Shown here piece after piece: positions 55,503-63,168 of a stretch of 64,000 nt of DNA. Positions within the stretch are counted from its first letter, which is position 1. The number at the start of each line of letters is the position of its first letter. Source of the DNA: Streptomyces fungicidicus (GTDB lineage: Bacteria; Actinomycetota; Actinomycetes; Streptomycetales; Streptomycetaceae); assembly GCF_003665435.1 (NCBI RefSeq), contig NZ_CP023407.1, positions 372,001 through 436,000 on the forward strand, in the 5' to 3' direction. A program made the translations under genes and the position numbers. A model generated the notes under the pieces. The model was given only the letters and a program-made list of their open reading frames with translations. It ran no database searches and was not told the DNA's origin.

Positions 55503-56201
55503 TCATGAGCGTGCTGTCGGCCGCCGCGGTGGAGGTCCCGCACCCAGCAGTTCCCACAACGGGCGCGAGCCGGTCGCCCATTGCGCGAGGACCTGGCGGT
55601 CGACGAGGTGAAGGCGCTGTTGGCGGGCGAAGGCGCGGCCGGGCCGGGTGATGCGGCCGTTGGTGACCATGACGACGACGTCCGCTCGGTGGACGGGGCG
55701 GCCGGTGCCGTTGAGGACCTGCAGATCGGGTGTGCCGACGGCCGCGCCCCGGTCGCCGTTTCTGCGGTGCTTGCACTGGATGACCCAGCGCCGGCCGTAG
55801 GGGTCGGTGGCCTTCACGTCCGCGCCGAGGTCGCCCCGGCCGCCGACCTGAGCGGCGTCCGCGCAGCCGTCGCGGTGCATCAGGTCCCTGATGGCGTGCT
55901 CGAACTGGCGGTGGGTGAGCGCGTCCAGCTGCCTGAGCCCGTAACGCAGTGCACGCGTCCGGACCCGCTGCCACTGCGCGCGCTGGGTACGGTGCTGCCA
56001 CCATCCCAGCCCTCCGAGCAGCAGGACGAGGACGGCGACGACGAGGACCCACCAGTGGGCGATCAGCCAGTTGACCACCATCACCAGCAGGCTGATGGCC
56101 GCCAACGCGGCAATCCCCACGGCCGGCAGCCGCATGTCCTCCTGCTGCTGCCGGCGGCTGCGCCCCGGTCGCCGGCGGCGCTGAGGCGGGCGCCGGCTCA
56201 T
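55503..56201 (-). CDS. Membrane-anchored Mrr-type restriction endonuclease-like protein
   Basis: The 232-residue protein has a very basic N-terminus (RRPPQRRRRPGRSRRQQQED), two membrane helices (~25-45 and 48-68), then an Mrr_cat domain: LTHRQFEHAIRDLMHRDGC, GGRGDLGADVKATD, RRWVIQCKHRR (PD-D/ExK residues D and Q-x-K) and VVVMVTNGRITRPGRAFARQ. Such enzymes cleave modified or foreign DNA; the membrane anchor would place it where DNA enters. ATG 56201 overlaps by one base the stop of the upstream small gene (TGATG), indicating coupling. Confidence 0.85.
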   Translation of the reverse strand: MSRRPPQRRRRPGRSRRQQQEDMRLPAVGIAALAAISLLVMVVNWLIAHWWVLVVAVLVLLLGGLGWWQHRTQRAQWQRVRTRALRYGLRQLDALTHRQFEHAIRDLMHRDGCADAAQVGGRGDLGADVKATDPYGRRWVIQCKHRRNGDRGAAVGTPDLQVLNGTGRPVHRADVVVMVTNGRITRPGRAFARQQRLHLVDRQVLAQWATGSRPLWELLGAGPPPRRPTARS

Positions 56202-56425
56202 CAGTGGCCATCCGGGGTGGAGAAGTCGACCGGGTACGAGACCGTCGGCGTGGGCCGTGGCGCGCTCACGCTCGCCGGTGGCTGACCCGGGCTCTGATCG
56301 AAGCGGATCGGATGGTTCCCCACCGGCCCCTCCCCCGGCTTCGAACGGGAACCACCCGGCGCCCACCGAGAGTGCCCGCGCACCGGTGTCCCGTCGGAAC
56401 GCACATACGACCGTACGTACGGCAT
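56201..56425 (-). CDS. Small basic protein coupled to the Mrr-type nuclease
   Basis: The 74-residue protein begins MPYVRSYVRSDGTPVRGHSR and continues as Gly/Pro/Ser-rich sequence with no predicted fold (WAPGGSRSKPGEGPVGNHPI). Similar small proteins with the YVRxDGTxVRxH start are common in actinobacteria near mobile or defence genes; function unknown. ATG 56425 follows GGGGGAGGA. The overlap TGATG with the nuclease gene suggests they are translated together. Confidence 0.65.
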   Translation of the reverse strand: MPYVRSYVRSDGTPVRGHSRWAPGGSRSKPGEGPVGNHPIRFDQSPGQPPASVSAPRPTPTVSYPVDFSTPDGH

Positions 56426-56893
56426 CTGGTCCTCCCCCGAGTTCATCACGTCCGAGTGAGGACCATGCTCGAGGCGACCACTGACAAACGATCCAGGTGG
56501 GAGCGGTCGGAGTGCCCGTTCAGGACAACGGCTCCCCGTCGTCCGCACCGACTGCTGTCCGACTTCACTCGAACGACAGTTCCGCGCCGGCTCACACCTG
56601 CGCACACCTGTCGGCAGACACCACCCGTGGTGACCGACCGCCCCCGTACGCCCGGCCCGTCCACAAGAGCCGGCAGGCCCGCTCTTCGGCCCTCAAGACG
56701 AGTTCCCGGCCCCGTTCACGCCCGACCGAGCGCCGTTCCACCCGCCCCGTGAGGAACGTCGTCGTGCTCAGCCGGCGGACTGTAAACGGACAACCAGGAC
56801 GTGGCCGGACTCAACATACGCACGACACATCCTGCATCCGAGGCCGTGCCCGACTGCGTCATGCCAATCGGCCAGGTGTGGTTCGCTGCTGGG
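56426..56893. other. Gene-free stretch between nuclease pair and YdeI-like gene
   Basis: Several open frames cross this 468-bp stretch, but none has a convincing start, ribosome-binding site or recognisable product. The left part should carry the promoter for the coupled small-protein/nuclease pair; the right part, lower in GC, that of the YdeI-like gene. No repeat or hairpin stands out. Confidence 0.5.
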
Positions 56894-57469
56894 GTGACTC
56901 AGGACTTGGAGATCGTCGCATTCGAATCCGCCGAGGCGTTCGAGGCATGGCTCGGTGAGAACCACGCCGTCTCACCGGGCATCTGGCTCAAGCTCCGCAA
57001 GAAAGGCCCCGGAATCGTCGCCCTGGACTACGTCCAAGCGCTCGAGGTGGCACTGTGCTACGGCTGGATCGACGGCCAGAAGGGCAAGTTCGACGACCAG
57101 TGGTGGCTCCAGCGGTTCACCCCGCGCACACCGCGCAGCAAGTGGTCCAAGGTCAACCGGGGCAAGGCGGCAGCCCTGATCGAACAGGGCCGGATGCGCC
57201 CGCCGGGACAGGCCGAGGTCGACCGCGCCAAGGCGGACGGTCGCTGGGAGGCAGCCTACGACGGTGTGAAGACCGCCACGGTGCCGGACGACCTCGCGGC
57301 GGCCCTGTCCGCCAACCCCGGCGCGGCGAAGTTCTTCGAGACACTGGACCGGCAGAACCGCTACGCCATCCTGTACCGGATCCAGGACGCCAAGAAGTCC
57401 GAGACCCGGGCGCGCCGGATCGAGAAGTACGTGGCAATGCTGGCGAAGGGCGAGAAGCTGCACCCGTAG
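56894..57469 (+). CDS. YdeI/OmpD-associated family protein
   Basis: The 191-residue protein has the family's sequence order: VAFESAEAFEAWLGENHAVS, GIWLKLRKKGPGI, LDYVQALEVALCYGWIDGQK, FTPRTPRSKWSKVNRGKAAA and a C-terminal YdeI domain (AKFFETLDRQNRYAILYRIQ, SETRARRIEKYVAMLAKGEK). The family, also called bacteriocin-protection YdeI/OmdA, has no settled biochemical function. GTG 56894 is preferred to upstream starts because homologous sequence begins directly after it. Confidence 0.85.
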   Translation: MTQDLEIVAFESAEAFEAWLGENHAVSPGIWLKLRKKGPGIVALDYVQALEVALCYGWIDGQKGKFDDQWWLQRFTPRTPRSKWSKVNRGKAAALIEQGRMRPPGQAEVDRAKADGRWEAAYDGVKTATVPDDLAAALSANPGAAKFFETLDRQNRYAILYRIQDAKKSETRARRIEKYVAMLAKGEKLHP

Positions 57470-57596
57470 TGACCACGGCCGTGTGATGCCCCGGCGTCCC
57501 GCCGCGCCCGCAGCCCTGGCAGCAGCCACCCCGTGCCCTCACCGAGGGCGACGAAACTCTGAGCAATCATCCCATTTGGCTGAATAGGCTGCTGCC

Positions 57597-57956
57597 GTGG
57601 CGCGGATTGTTAAGCGACTGGTGCCGGATGAGCTGTGGGAGTTGCTCCAGCGAGTGGTTCCGGAGGCACCGTCGCGGCCGCAGGGTGGTGGCCGGCGTCG
57701 CCACGGCGACCGTGGGGTCCTGGCCGCGATCGTGTTCGTGGCGACCTCGGGCTGCACATGGCAGCAACTGCCCGCGGCCTCATTTGGGCCGCCCGGCGCG
57801 ACGGCCCACCGCCGGTTCACCGAGTGGACCAAGGCCCGGGTGTGGGCCGAGCTCCACCGCCTGGTCCTTGACGATCTCGGTGCCCGCGGTGACCTGGACT
57901 GGTCGCGGTGCGCGATCGACTCGGTCAACATGCGAGCCCCGAAAAGGGGGACCTGA
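57597..57956 (+). CDS. IS5-family transposase, first frame (orfA)
   Basis: This frame of 119 residues includes the DUF4096-type N-terminus (LVPDELWELLQRVVPEAPSR; GDRGVLAAIVFVATSGCTWQ; HRRFTEWTKARVWAELHRLV) and the first catalytic Asp in DWSRCAIDSVNMRAPKRG. It stops at TGA 57954-57956. The AAAAGGGGG stretch near 57940 precedes the stop and is a plausible -1 slippage site to join the second frame. Confidence 0.85.
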   Translation: MARIVKRLVPDELWELLQRVVPEAPSRPQGGGRRRHGDRGVLAAIVFVATSGCTWQQLPAASFGPPGATAHRRFTEWTKARVWAELHRLVLDDLGARGDLDWSRCAIDSVNMRAPKRGT

Positions 57957-58444
57957 CAGGTCTTAATCCTGTCGACCGGGGCAAGTACGGCTCGAAGATC
58001 CACCTGATCACCGAGCGGACCGGTCTGCCCCTGTCCGTCGGCATCTACGGTGCCAATGCCCACGACAGGCAGGCCCTGATCCCGCTCGTGAAGGGCATCC
58101 CTCCAATCCGGTCCCGCCGAGGACCGCGCCGACGAAGGCCCGGCAAGCTCCACGCGGACAAGGGCTACGACTACCTTCACCTGCGGCACTGGCTGACACA
58201 GAGCGGCATTCGGCACCGCATCGCGCGTAGGGGCATCGAGAACTCACAGCGACTCGGTCGACACCGCTGGACGATCGAACGGACGATGGCCTGGCTTGCC
58301 GGCTGCCGCCGACTCCACCGCCGCTACGAACGCAAGGCCGCTCACTTTCTCGCCTTCGCGAGCATTGCCTGCACCATCATCTGCTTCCGCAGACTCGAGT
58401 CTGGGAGAAGCCGCGCGAGCGCTCAGGCGTTGGCGGCTCCGTAG
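57908..58444 (+). CDS. IS5-family transposase, second frame (orfB)
   Basis: The second frame, -1 relative to the first, contains the rest of the DDE domain: GLNPVDRGKYGSKIHLITER, LHADKGYDYLHLRHWLTQSG (second Asp) and QRLGRHRWTIERTMAWLAGC (catalytic Glu). The fold-coding part ends at ICFRRL; the final ~15 residues (ESGRSRASAQALAAP) seem to come from flanking DNA. The protein is expected only as a frameshift fusion with the first frame; the internal start at 57908 lies inside orfA. Confidence 0.8.
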   Translation: MRDRLGQHASPEKGDLTGLNPVDRGKYGSKIHLITERTGLPLSVGIYGANAHDRQALIPLVKGIPPIRSRRGPRRRRPGKLHADKGYDYLHLRHWLTQSGIRHRIARRGIENSQRLGRHRWTIERTMAWLAGCRRLHRRYERKAAHFLAFASIACTIICFRRLESGRSRASAQALAAP

Positions 58445-59007
58445 TGGAGGGCGCCACCTATCGGCAGCAAGTATCCAACGCCCCGTTCCTGCGGCATCTG
58501 CCCTGCCAATGTTCCGGCGTCCGCACAGCCGGAGACCTCGAACCCGACGACCCCCAAGCTGAAGGCGGCTCTGGTGAACGTCTCCCTGCCGATGGCAGCC
58601 AGCCAGTCGTCCATCACGTCGGATCTGAAGAAAGGCCGACCGTCCCAGTAGGCGAGGCCGGCGTTGTCCAGCGCGCCGACCGGAACATAGAAGTCCAGCC
58701 AGTCGCTGCTGTCATCGCCGCCACGGATGGCCACACAACCACACACGACCAGCTGGTTCGTCGGCAGACGAACCTGACCGCAAAGGTGGCCGTACTCGGT
58801 CAGAGAACTGACTGTGCACGGCACCGGGTGCTGCTCCTCAGGCTCGAGATCCCTCCGGCCGAAGCACCCCTGGACGCCTGCCGCAGCCCACAGGGCTGTC
58901 AGTACGTCCTGCAATCGGGCATCATCGGTCGCCCCGATCTCGATCGCCAGCTCATAGAAGCCGTCGGACCAGTTGGTCGGGTTCCGGAAGGAAGCAGGAG
59001 ACGTCAT
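58423..59007 (-). CDS. Uncharacterised protein
   Basis: The 194-residue protein (start ATG 59007, MTSPASFRNPTNWSDGFYEL) is unknown to me. It is a compact alpha/beta sequence with four or more cysteines (AAGVQGCFGRR, VPCTVSSLTEYGHLCGQVRL, VVCGCVAIRGG). The open frame extends upstream to 59370 and may hold further N-terminal residues, but no ribosome-binding site supports it. Small proteins of this kind between SUKH genes and IS elements can be immunity proteins; that is only a guess from context. Its 3' end overlaps the transposase frame. Confidence 0.6.
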   Translation of the reverse strand: MTSPASFRNPTNWSDGFYELAIEIGATDDARLQDVLTALWAAAGVQGCFGRRDLEPEEQHPVPCTVSSLTEYGHLCGQVRLPTNQLVVCGCVAIRGGDDSSDWLDFYVPVGALDNAGLAYWDGRPFFRSDVMDDWLAAIGRETFTRAAFSLGVVGFEVSGCADAGTLAGQMPQERGVGYLLPIGGALHYGAANA

Positions 59008-59330
59008 GACGTGATCATGCTTCCATGCCCAGTCCAGAGCCACCGTATTCGGGCTGCGGCCAACCAAGCCCTGAGCAGGCACACGCTCAGCATCGAAGAC
59101 CCGGAAATCATCCCCGGGCCCGCCGGGAGTGCGGCGGCAGCTGAGCGGAGCGTCGCCCAGCACCGTCGCTGCCTCGCGCACCGGTTCGCCAACCGGACCC
59201 GGCCCGGCATGCCGACGTCCACGCACTACTGACGTCGGGACACAGCCGGCGCTCGGTCCAGCGGCAGCTCTCGCAGAATGAGCTCTGGTGCCGTGCGATA
59301 GATTGCGGGCGACACGAGAGAAGAGCTCGC
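59008..59330. other. Divergent region before the SUKH gene
   Basis: This 323-bp stretch separates the unknown minus-strand gene and the plus-strand SUKH gene. The minus frame stays open through most of it and could encode an N-terminal extension of the unknown protein, but codon composition looks less constrained. Divergent promoters are expected here; I see no clear operator. Confidence 0.45.
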
Positions 59331-59918
59331 ATGGACTCCCGCATCCCGCGGTTGCGACGCAAGCTGGCACGCATCCCCTACGCGCCCAACCGAAGCCACT
59401 CCTTTGGGGAGGAGCGGCACGAGTTTCGTCTCGGCCCCCGCCTCACCAAAGGGCAGGCAGAAACCTTTCAGACCGAGCATGACGTGGAACTCCCACAGCC
59501 CTATCGTGATTTCCTCACCAACATGGGCGGCAGCGGTGCGGCTCCGTACTACGGACTGATCCCGTTGGAGGACTGCACGCTCTTCACGATGAACTCCAGA
59601 GACGCCAGCACGGGCTCGAGGGGATTCAGCCGGGCCTACCGCCCCACCCGCCGTGGTGACCTGTTCCTGCGCGTCATCGAACGCGGCTGCAGCGATCTCG
59701 TCCTCATAGGCGTAACAGGCCCCCTCACCGGGCGCATGCTCATCGGCAACGCAGACGGTTTCCGGGGCCCGAACGTCTCCTCAGCCCCGGACTTTCTCGC
59801 CTGGTACGAACGATGGCTCGACCACATGGCTGCCGGACAGGACAACCGGGCTCTGGAACTCACCTCACCCCAGCTCCGAGCGCAGCCGATTCGGCAGCGG
59901 TCCGCTCACTCGCCGTGA
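59331..59918 (+). CDS. SMI1/KNR4 (SUKH) family protein
   Basis: The 195-residue protein carries a SUKH-1 domain: GPRLTKGQAETFQTEHDVEL, PQPYRDFLTNMGGSGAAPYY, GLIPLEDCTLFTM, and near the end NADGFRGPNVSSAPDFLAWY. SUKH proteins are frequent immunity proteins against nuclease and other toxins of polymorphic systems and contact-dependent competition. No toxin gene is adjacent, so it may be an orphan immunity gene. ATG 59331 fits the N-terminus of relatives. Confidence 0.82.
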   Translation: MDSRIPRLRRKLARIPYAPNRSHSFGEERHEFRLGPRLTKGQAETFQTEHDVELPQPYRDFLTNMGGSGAAPYYGLIPLEDCTLFTMNSRDASTGSRGFSRAYRPTRRGDLFLRVIERGCSDLVLIGVTGPLTGRMLIGNADGFRGPNVSSAPDFLAWYERWLDHMAAGQDNRALELTSPQLRAQPIRQRSAHSP

Positions 59919-60049
59919 CCACTCCACAGAACCTGAGCCAGAACCGGAATTCGTGAACAAAGCCACGGCTATGAACCTGCCAAGGCCGGCTGATTCACTG
60001 GAAGCCGACTCGGCCAACGGGGCGTCTGGCCCGGGGATAGGGTCGGCGG

Positions 60050-61039
60050 ATGCGCCAGTTCACGGATAGTGAAGCCTTGTCAGGGATCGTGCCTGAGGCA
60101 CTGGGGGCGGGAGTCCGCGTTGTCCGAGTGGACCGGTTGCGTGGTGGGAGCAAGAAGGGCGTCTACCGGGTTCACACGAGCGGATCACGTGCAGCGAGTG
60201 TGATCGTCTACAGCTGGGCCGAGGCCGAGGACTTCTGGCCGGCTGCGGAAGCCGTCGACCCGGCCCACCCCTTCGCTCACGCCTCCGGGCTGGCCCCCTT
60301 CCTGGCGGCCCAGCGGAGACTGGACGGCCTTGGAGTCCGGGTTCCAGGGGTGCTTCTCGCTGACGACAGCCGACGCCGCTACCCGGCGGACGTGGCAGTC
60401 GTCGAGGACATTGCCGGCGGCACTCTGGAAGCGCTCCTGGAGACGGATCCCGCACGCGCGTCGCATGCCTTGAACGAGCTGGCCGCGACGCTCGACCTGA
60501 TGCACCAGCAGCACAGTCAGCACTACGGCAGGGTGGACTTGCTCGAACGGGGTGACAAGGCGAGTGGCGATTCATGCGAGCAACTGGTGCTCGAGCGTGC
60601 CGTCGAGGACCTCGCCGAGGCGGCCGAACGCGACCCCGGCATCGGATCAGCCGCGGCCCCGTTGCACGTCCGCCTGGAGGAACTGGCCACACGAGTGGCT
60701 CCGCGCACGCAGCACGGGCTGATTCACGGAGAACTCGGGCCCGACCATGTCCTGGTCGATGCGTCCGGGCACCCCGTCCTCATCGACATCGAGGGTCTGA
60801 TGTTCTTCGATGTCGAGTGGGAGCACGTGTTCCTGCGGCTTCGTTTCGGTGACCGGTACCCGGCCTTGTCCCGCCCCGGACTCGATCCGGCACGGCTCGA
60901 CCTCTACATGCTTGCGATGCGCCTCTCACTGGTGGCCGGCCCTCTTCGCCTGCTCGACGGCGATTTCCCGCACCGCACGGTGATGCGGGAAATCGCCGAG
61001 CACAACGCGAAGGCGGCGCTGGCTCTGTTGGTCCACTAG
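60050..61039 (+). CDS. APH-like phosphotransferase with altered catalytic loop
   Basis: The 329-residue protein has the aminoglycoside phosphotransferase/choline kinase fold: a glycine-containing loop (VDRLRGGSKKGVYRVHTSGS), hinge VVEDIAGGTLEALLETDP, catalytic-loop segment HGLIHGELGPDHVLVDASGH, and the metal-binding VLIDIEGLMFFDVEWEHV. The usual H-G-D...N loop reads H-G-E...H, so the base is Glu and the metal ligand His. Because the surrounding residues are intact this looks like a distinct conserved subfamily, not a decayed gene. The substrate is unknown; resistance is not implied. Confidence 0.8.
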   Translation: MRQFTDSEALSGIVPEALGAGVRVVRVDRLRGGSKKGVYRVHTSGSRAASVIVYSWAEAEDFWPAAEAVDPAHPFAHASGLAPFLAAQRRLDGLGVRVPGVLLADDSRRRYPADVAVVEDIAGGTLEALLETDPARASHALNELAATLDLMHQQHSQHYGRVDLLERGDKASGDSCEQLVLERAVEDLAEAAERDPGIGSAAAPLHVRLEELATRVAPRTQHGLIHGELGPDHVLVDASGHPVLIDIEGLMFFDVEWEHVFLRLRFGDRYPALSRPGLDPARLDLYMLAMRLSLVAGPLRLLDGDFPHRTVMREIAEHNAKAALALLVH

Positions 61040-61200
61040 CGTCGAAGAGGAACGATCGCACTGCCGTTGGGCAGTCCTGGCGGCTGCGCCGAGAGAAGTC
61101 CGCACACCGGCCTGACCCTCTACCAGGTCCTCGACCTTCCCCAGGACCTGCTGGAAACGAAGCCGCCGCAGACAGCCCAGAACCTGACGAAGCACTACTC

Positions 61201-62007
61201 CTAAGGGTGGTAGCACTCGCGGGAGGTACCGCCGGCCGGGAGGAAGCAGAGGCGCAGGCCGGTGCGGGGTGCCCCGCCGATCATCGGGGTGAAGCGGTAG
61301 ACGCGGGTGTCCGCCGGGGTGCGGACGACGACGCTGCGCGGGCGGGCGCCGGGCGCGGTGACCTCGACCGTGTCCCCGGGGCGGGCGTGCCAGACGCGCC
61401 CCCACGCGGCGGCGCACACCGTGCTGTACCGGATCTCCACGCGGGCGCCGGTGCCGGTGCGGTGGGGCGGACCGAGCGCGTCGGCCCGGCCGGGCAGTCC
61501 GCAGGCCATCCCGTCGGGGTCCCTCCCGTCGCAGCCGTCGCCGTGGCAGCCGGGGGCCGGATCCAGTGCCGGGGAGACCGGGGCCGCCGGGCGCCCGGAG
61601 TCCCGGTCGGGCAGTGACACGGCGGCCGCCGCAGCCACCGCCGCCGCCAGGGCGGTCACGGTGCCGAGGGCGAGCCGGCGCCGGTGCCGCCGGGGGCGCG
61701 CCACGCCGGTCCCGGCGTCGTGCTCCGGTTCCTTCGGCGGCGGTGCGGCGGAGCGGGCGCGACCGCTCCACTGGGCGTCCGCCAGCTCCCAGAGCGCGAG
61801 CAGCCGCCCGGATGGTTCGCCGGCCCTCTCGCAGAGTGCCTCGACGGCCTGCCGGGGCACCGGCAGCCTGCCGTTGAGATAGCGCTCCCAGGACGACTTG
61901 CTGTACGGGGTGCGCGCGGCCAGGGCCGCCAGGCTCAGGCCGGTGCGGGCGCGCAGCGCGCGGAGCCGTTCGGCCAGGGCCGCGCACTCGGGGGCGGGGT
62001 CGGTCAT
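61201..62007 (-). CDS. Membrane-anchored XRE regulator with DUF2690 extracellular domain
   Basis: The 268-residue protein has an N-terminal helix-turn-helix (LAERLRALRARTGLSLAALA, RTPYSKSSWERYLNGRLPVP), a linker ending in RPRRHRRR, one membrane helix (ALGTVTALAAAVAAAAAVSL, ~110-130) and a DUF2690 C-terminal domain outside (CHGDGCDGRDPDGMACGLPG, VEIRYSTVCAAAWGRVW), with conserved cysteines. It could transmit an outside signal to DNA. ATG 62007 overlaps the stop of the paralogous upstream gene (ATGA), so both proteins are made together. Confidence 0.85.
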   Translation of the reverse strand: MTDPAPECAALAERLRALRARTGLSLAALAARTPYSKSSWERYLNGRLPVPRQAVEALCERAGEPSGRLLALWELADAQWSGRARSAAPPPKEPEHDAGTGVARPRRHRRRLALGTVTALAAAVAAAAAVSLPDRDSGRPAAPVSPALDPAPGCHGDGCDGRDPDGMACGLPGRADALGPPHRTGTGARVEIRYSTVCAAAWGRVWHARPGDTVEVTAPGARPRSVVVRTPADTRVYRFTPMIGGAPRTGLRLCFLPAGGTSRECYHP

Positions 62008-62834
62008 CCGCGCAGCACCCGCCAGGTGTGCGGGCCCACGATGCCGTCGGCGGGCAGTCCGGCCTCCTTCTGCAGCCGCGTCACGGCCGCGATCGTGCGC
62101 TGCCCGTAGATCCCGTCGACGGTGCCCGGGTCGATGCGGTGGTGCTTGAGCAGGCACTGCGCCTCCACCACGTCCCAGCCCGGTCCGGCGAGCACGGCGG
62201 TGCGTGTCGTGCTGTATCCCGCGGCCAGGACCCCGCCGCTGCGGCGCACCGGGCAGGGATAGGTCTTCCACGGCTCGAAGACATACCGTCCGGGCCCGTG
62301 CCGGGCGGACGTGGCGCTGCCGCCGGAACCCGGCTGGGCGGTCGGGGCGCCTGCCGCGTCGCCCGTCGCCGTGCCGTCGTCGGCACCGCCGCCCGGGGCG
62401 GCCGTCAGCCATCCCGCGCACAGTCCGGCGAGCGCGGCGGCCACGACGGCGGCCGCCGCGACGGGCCGGGAGACCCCGGGCCGCGGTCCGTCCCGCTCCT
62501 CCGCCCCCTGGCGCGGCCCCGCCGGTACGGGGGTGTCGTCCTCCGTGTCCGCGGCGGGCGCGGTCCGCCGCCGCCAGGCCTCCTCGGCCACCTCGTACAG
62601 GACCAGCAGCCGGGTCGGTTCCGTCCCCGTGATCCGGGCCAGCTGCTCCACGGCGTGACGCGGCGGCAGCGCCTTCCCGTTGAGACAGCGCTCCCACGAG
62701 GAGCGGCTGTAGTCGGTCCGGGCCGCGAGCGAGGTGAGGCTCAGCCCGCTGCGGTCCTTCAATCTGCGCAGCTGCACGACGAGTTGCCGGACCCGCTGGT
62801 CCAGCGAGTCGGGCAGTTCCTTCCAACGCGGCAT
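62004..62834 (-). CDS. Membrane-anchored XRE regulator with peptidoglycan-binding-like domain
   Basis: The 276-residue protein starts at ATG 62834 (MPRWKELPDSLDQRVRQLVV). The helix-turn-helix (LKDRSGLSLTSLAARTDYSR, SSWERCLNGKALPPRHAVEQ) is clearly paralogous to the next gene's. One membrane helix (PVAAAAVVAAALAGLCAGWL) follows, then a C-terminal PG_binding_1-like domain (VVEAQCLLKHHRIDPGTVDG, IYGQRTIAAVTRLQKEAGLP). The cell-wall-binding outside part and DNA-binding inside part suggest a wall or surface sensor. Its promoter faces that of a small secreted protein. Confidence 0.85.
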   Translation of the reverse strand: MPRWKELPDSLDQRVRQLVVQLRRLKDRSGLSLTSLAARTDYSRSSWERCLNGKALPPRHAVEQLARITGTEPTRLLVLYEVAEEAWRRRTAPAADTEDDTPVPAGPRQGAEERDGPRPGVSRPVAAAAVVAAALAGLCAGWLTAAPGGGADDGTATGDAAGAPTAQPGSGGSATSARHGPGRYVFEPWKTYPCPVRRSGGVLAAGYSTTRTAVLAGPGWDVVEAQCLLKHHRIDPGTVDGIYGQRTIAAVTRLQKEAGLPADGIVGPHTWRVLRG

Positions 62835-63168
62835 GGCTCGCTCCGTAGGCGTCGGCGGACTCCGGGGTCCTCCCCCGCTCCATGTTCCGACCACTGGCAG
62901 CCCCGGCGCGGGATTCCGGTTCCCGGTCACACCCCTGGCCCATACGTCTTCGGCCACTCCCGGCGACGGCAGGCGTCCCGGCGGCACGGCGTCCCGCGCG
63001 GCGTCCGGGCAGGTCGGCGCGTGGGACGTCCCACGGTGTCCCGGCCGGCCCGGCGTCGCTGGCCGTGCCCCGGAATGGCCAGCAATCTCAGTAGGGCCGA
63101 GCCGGACGGAGCGGGCCGCTCCACCGCCGCCCGCACCGTCCTCCAGCCACTACCGACAAGGGGAAGTC
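62835..63168. other. Divergent promoter region, XRE pair and secreted protein
   Basis: This 334-bp gap separates the two-gene regulator operon from the secreted protein gene. No ORF is convincing. GGGGAAG at 63159-63165 is the ribosome-binding site of the secreted protein. No clear palindrome of operator length was noticed; the regulators may bind imperfect sites here. Confidence 0.5.

Larger units (their letters stand above)
57597..58444 (+). mobile_element. IS5-family (IS427-like) transposase unit, right end apparently lost
   Basis: Two overlapping frames encode one DDE transposase split by a -1 frameshift, as in IS427-type elements. The left side keeps ~40 bp of leader before the GTG start. 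On the right, the transposase's natural end (ICFRRL) runs straight into unrelated codons that overlap the 3' end of a minus-strand gene. I could not find a matching terminal inverted repeat pair or target duplication, so the element looks truncated and immobile by itself. Confidence 0.7.

Noticed and set aside
57550..58445. Terminal inverted repeats and target duplication of the IS5-type unit
   Set aside because: I compared the ~50 bp before the transposase start with the sequence after its end and found no matching inverted repeat, so no boundaries or target sites are claimed.
60050..61039. Aminoglycoside resistance gene
   Set aside because: The fold is APH-like, but the catalytic loop is altered and such kinases have many unrelated substrates. 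Nothing in the sequence supports antibiotic resistance.
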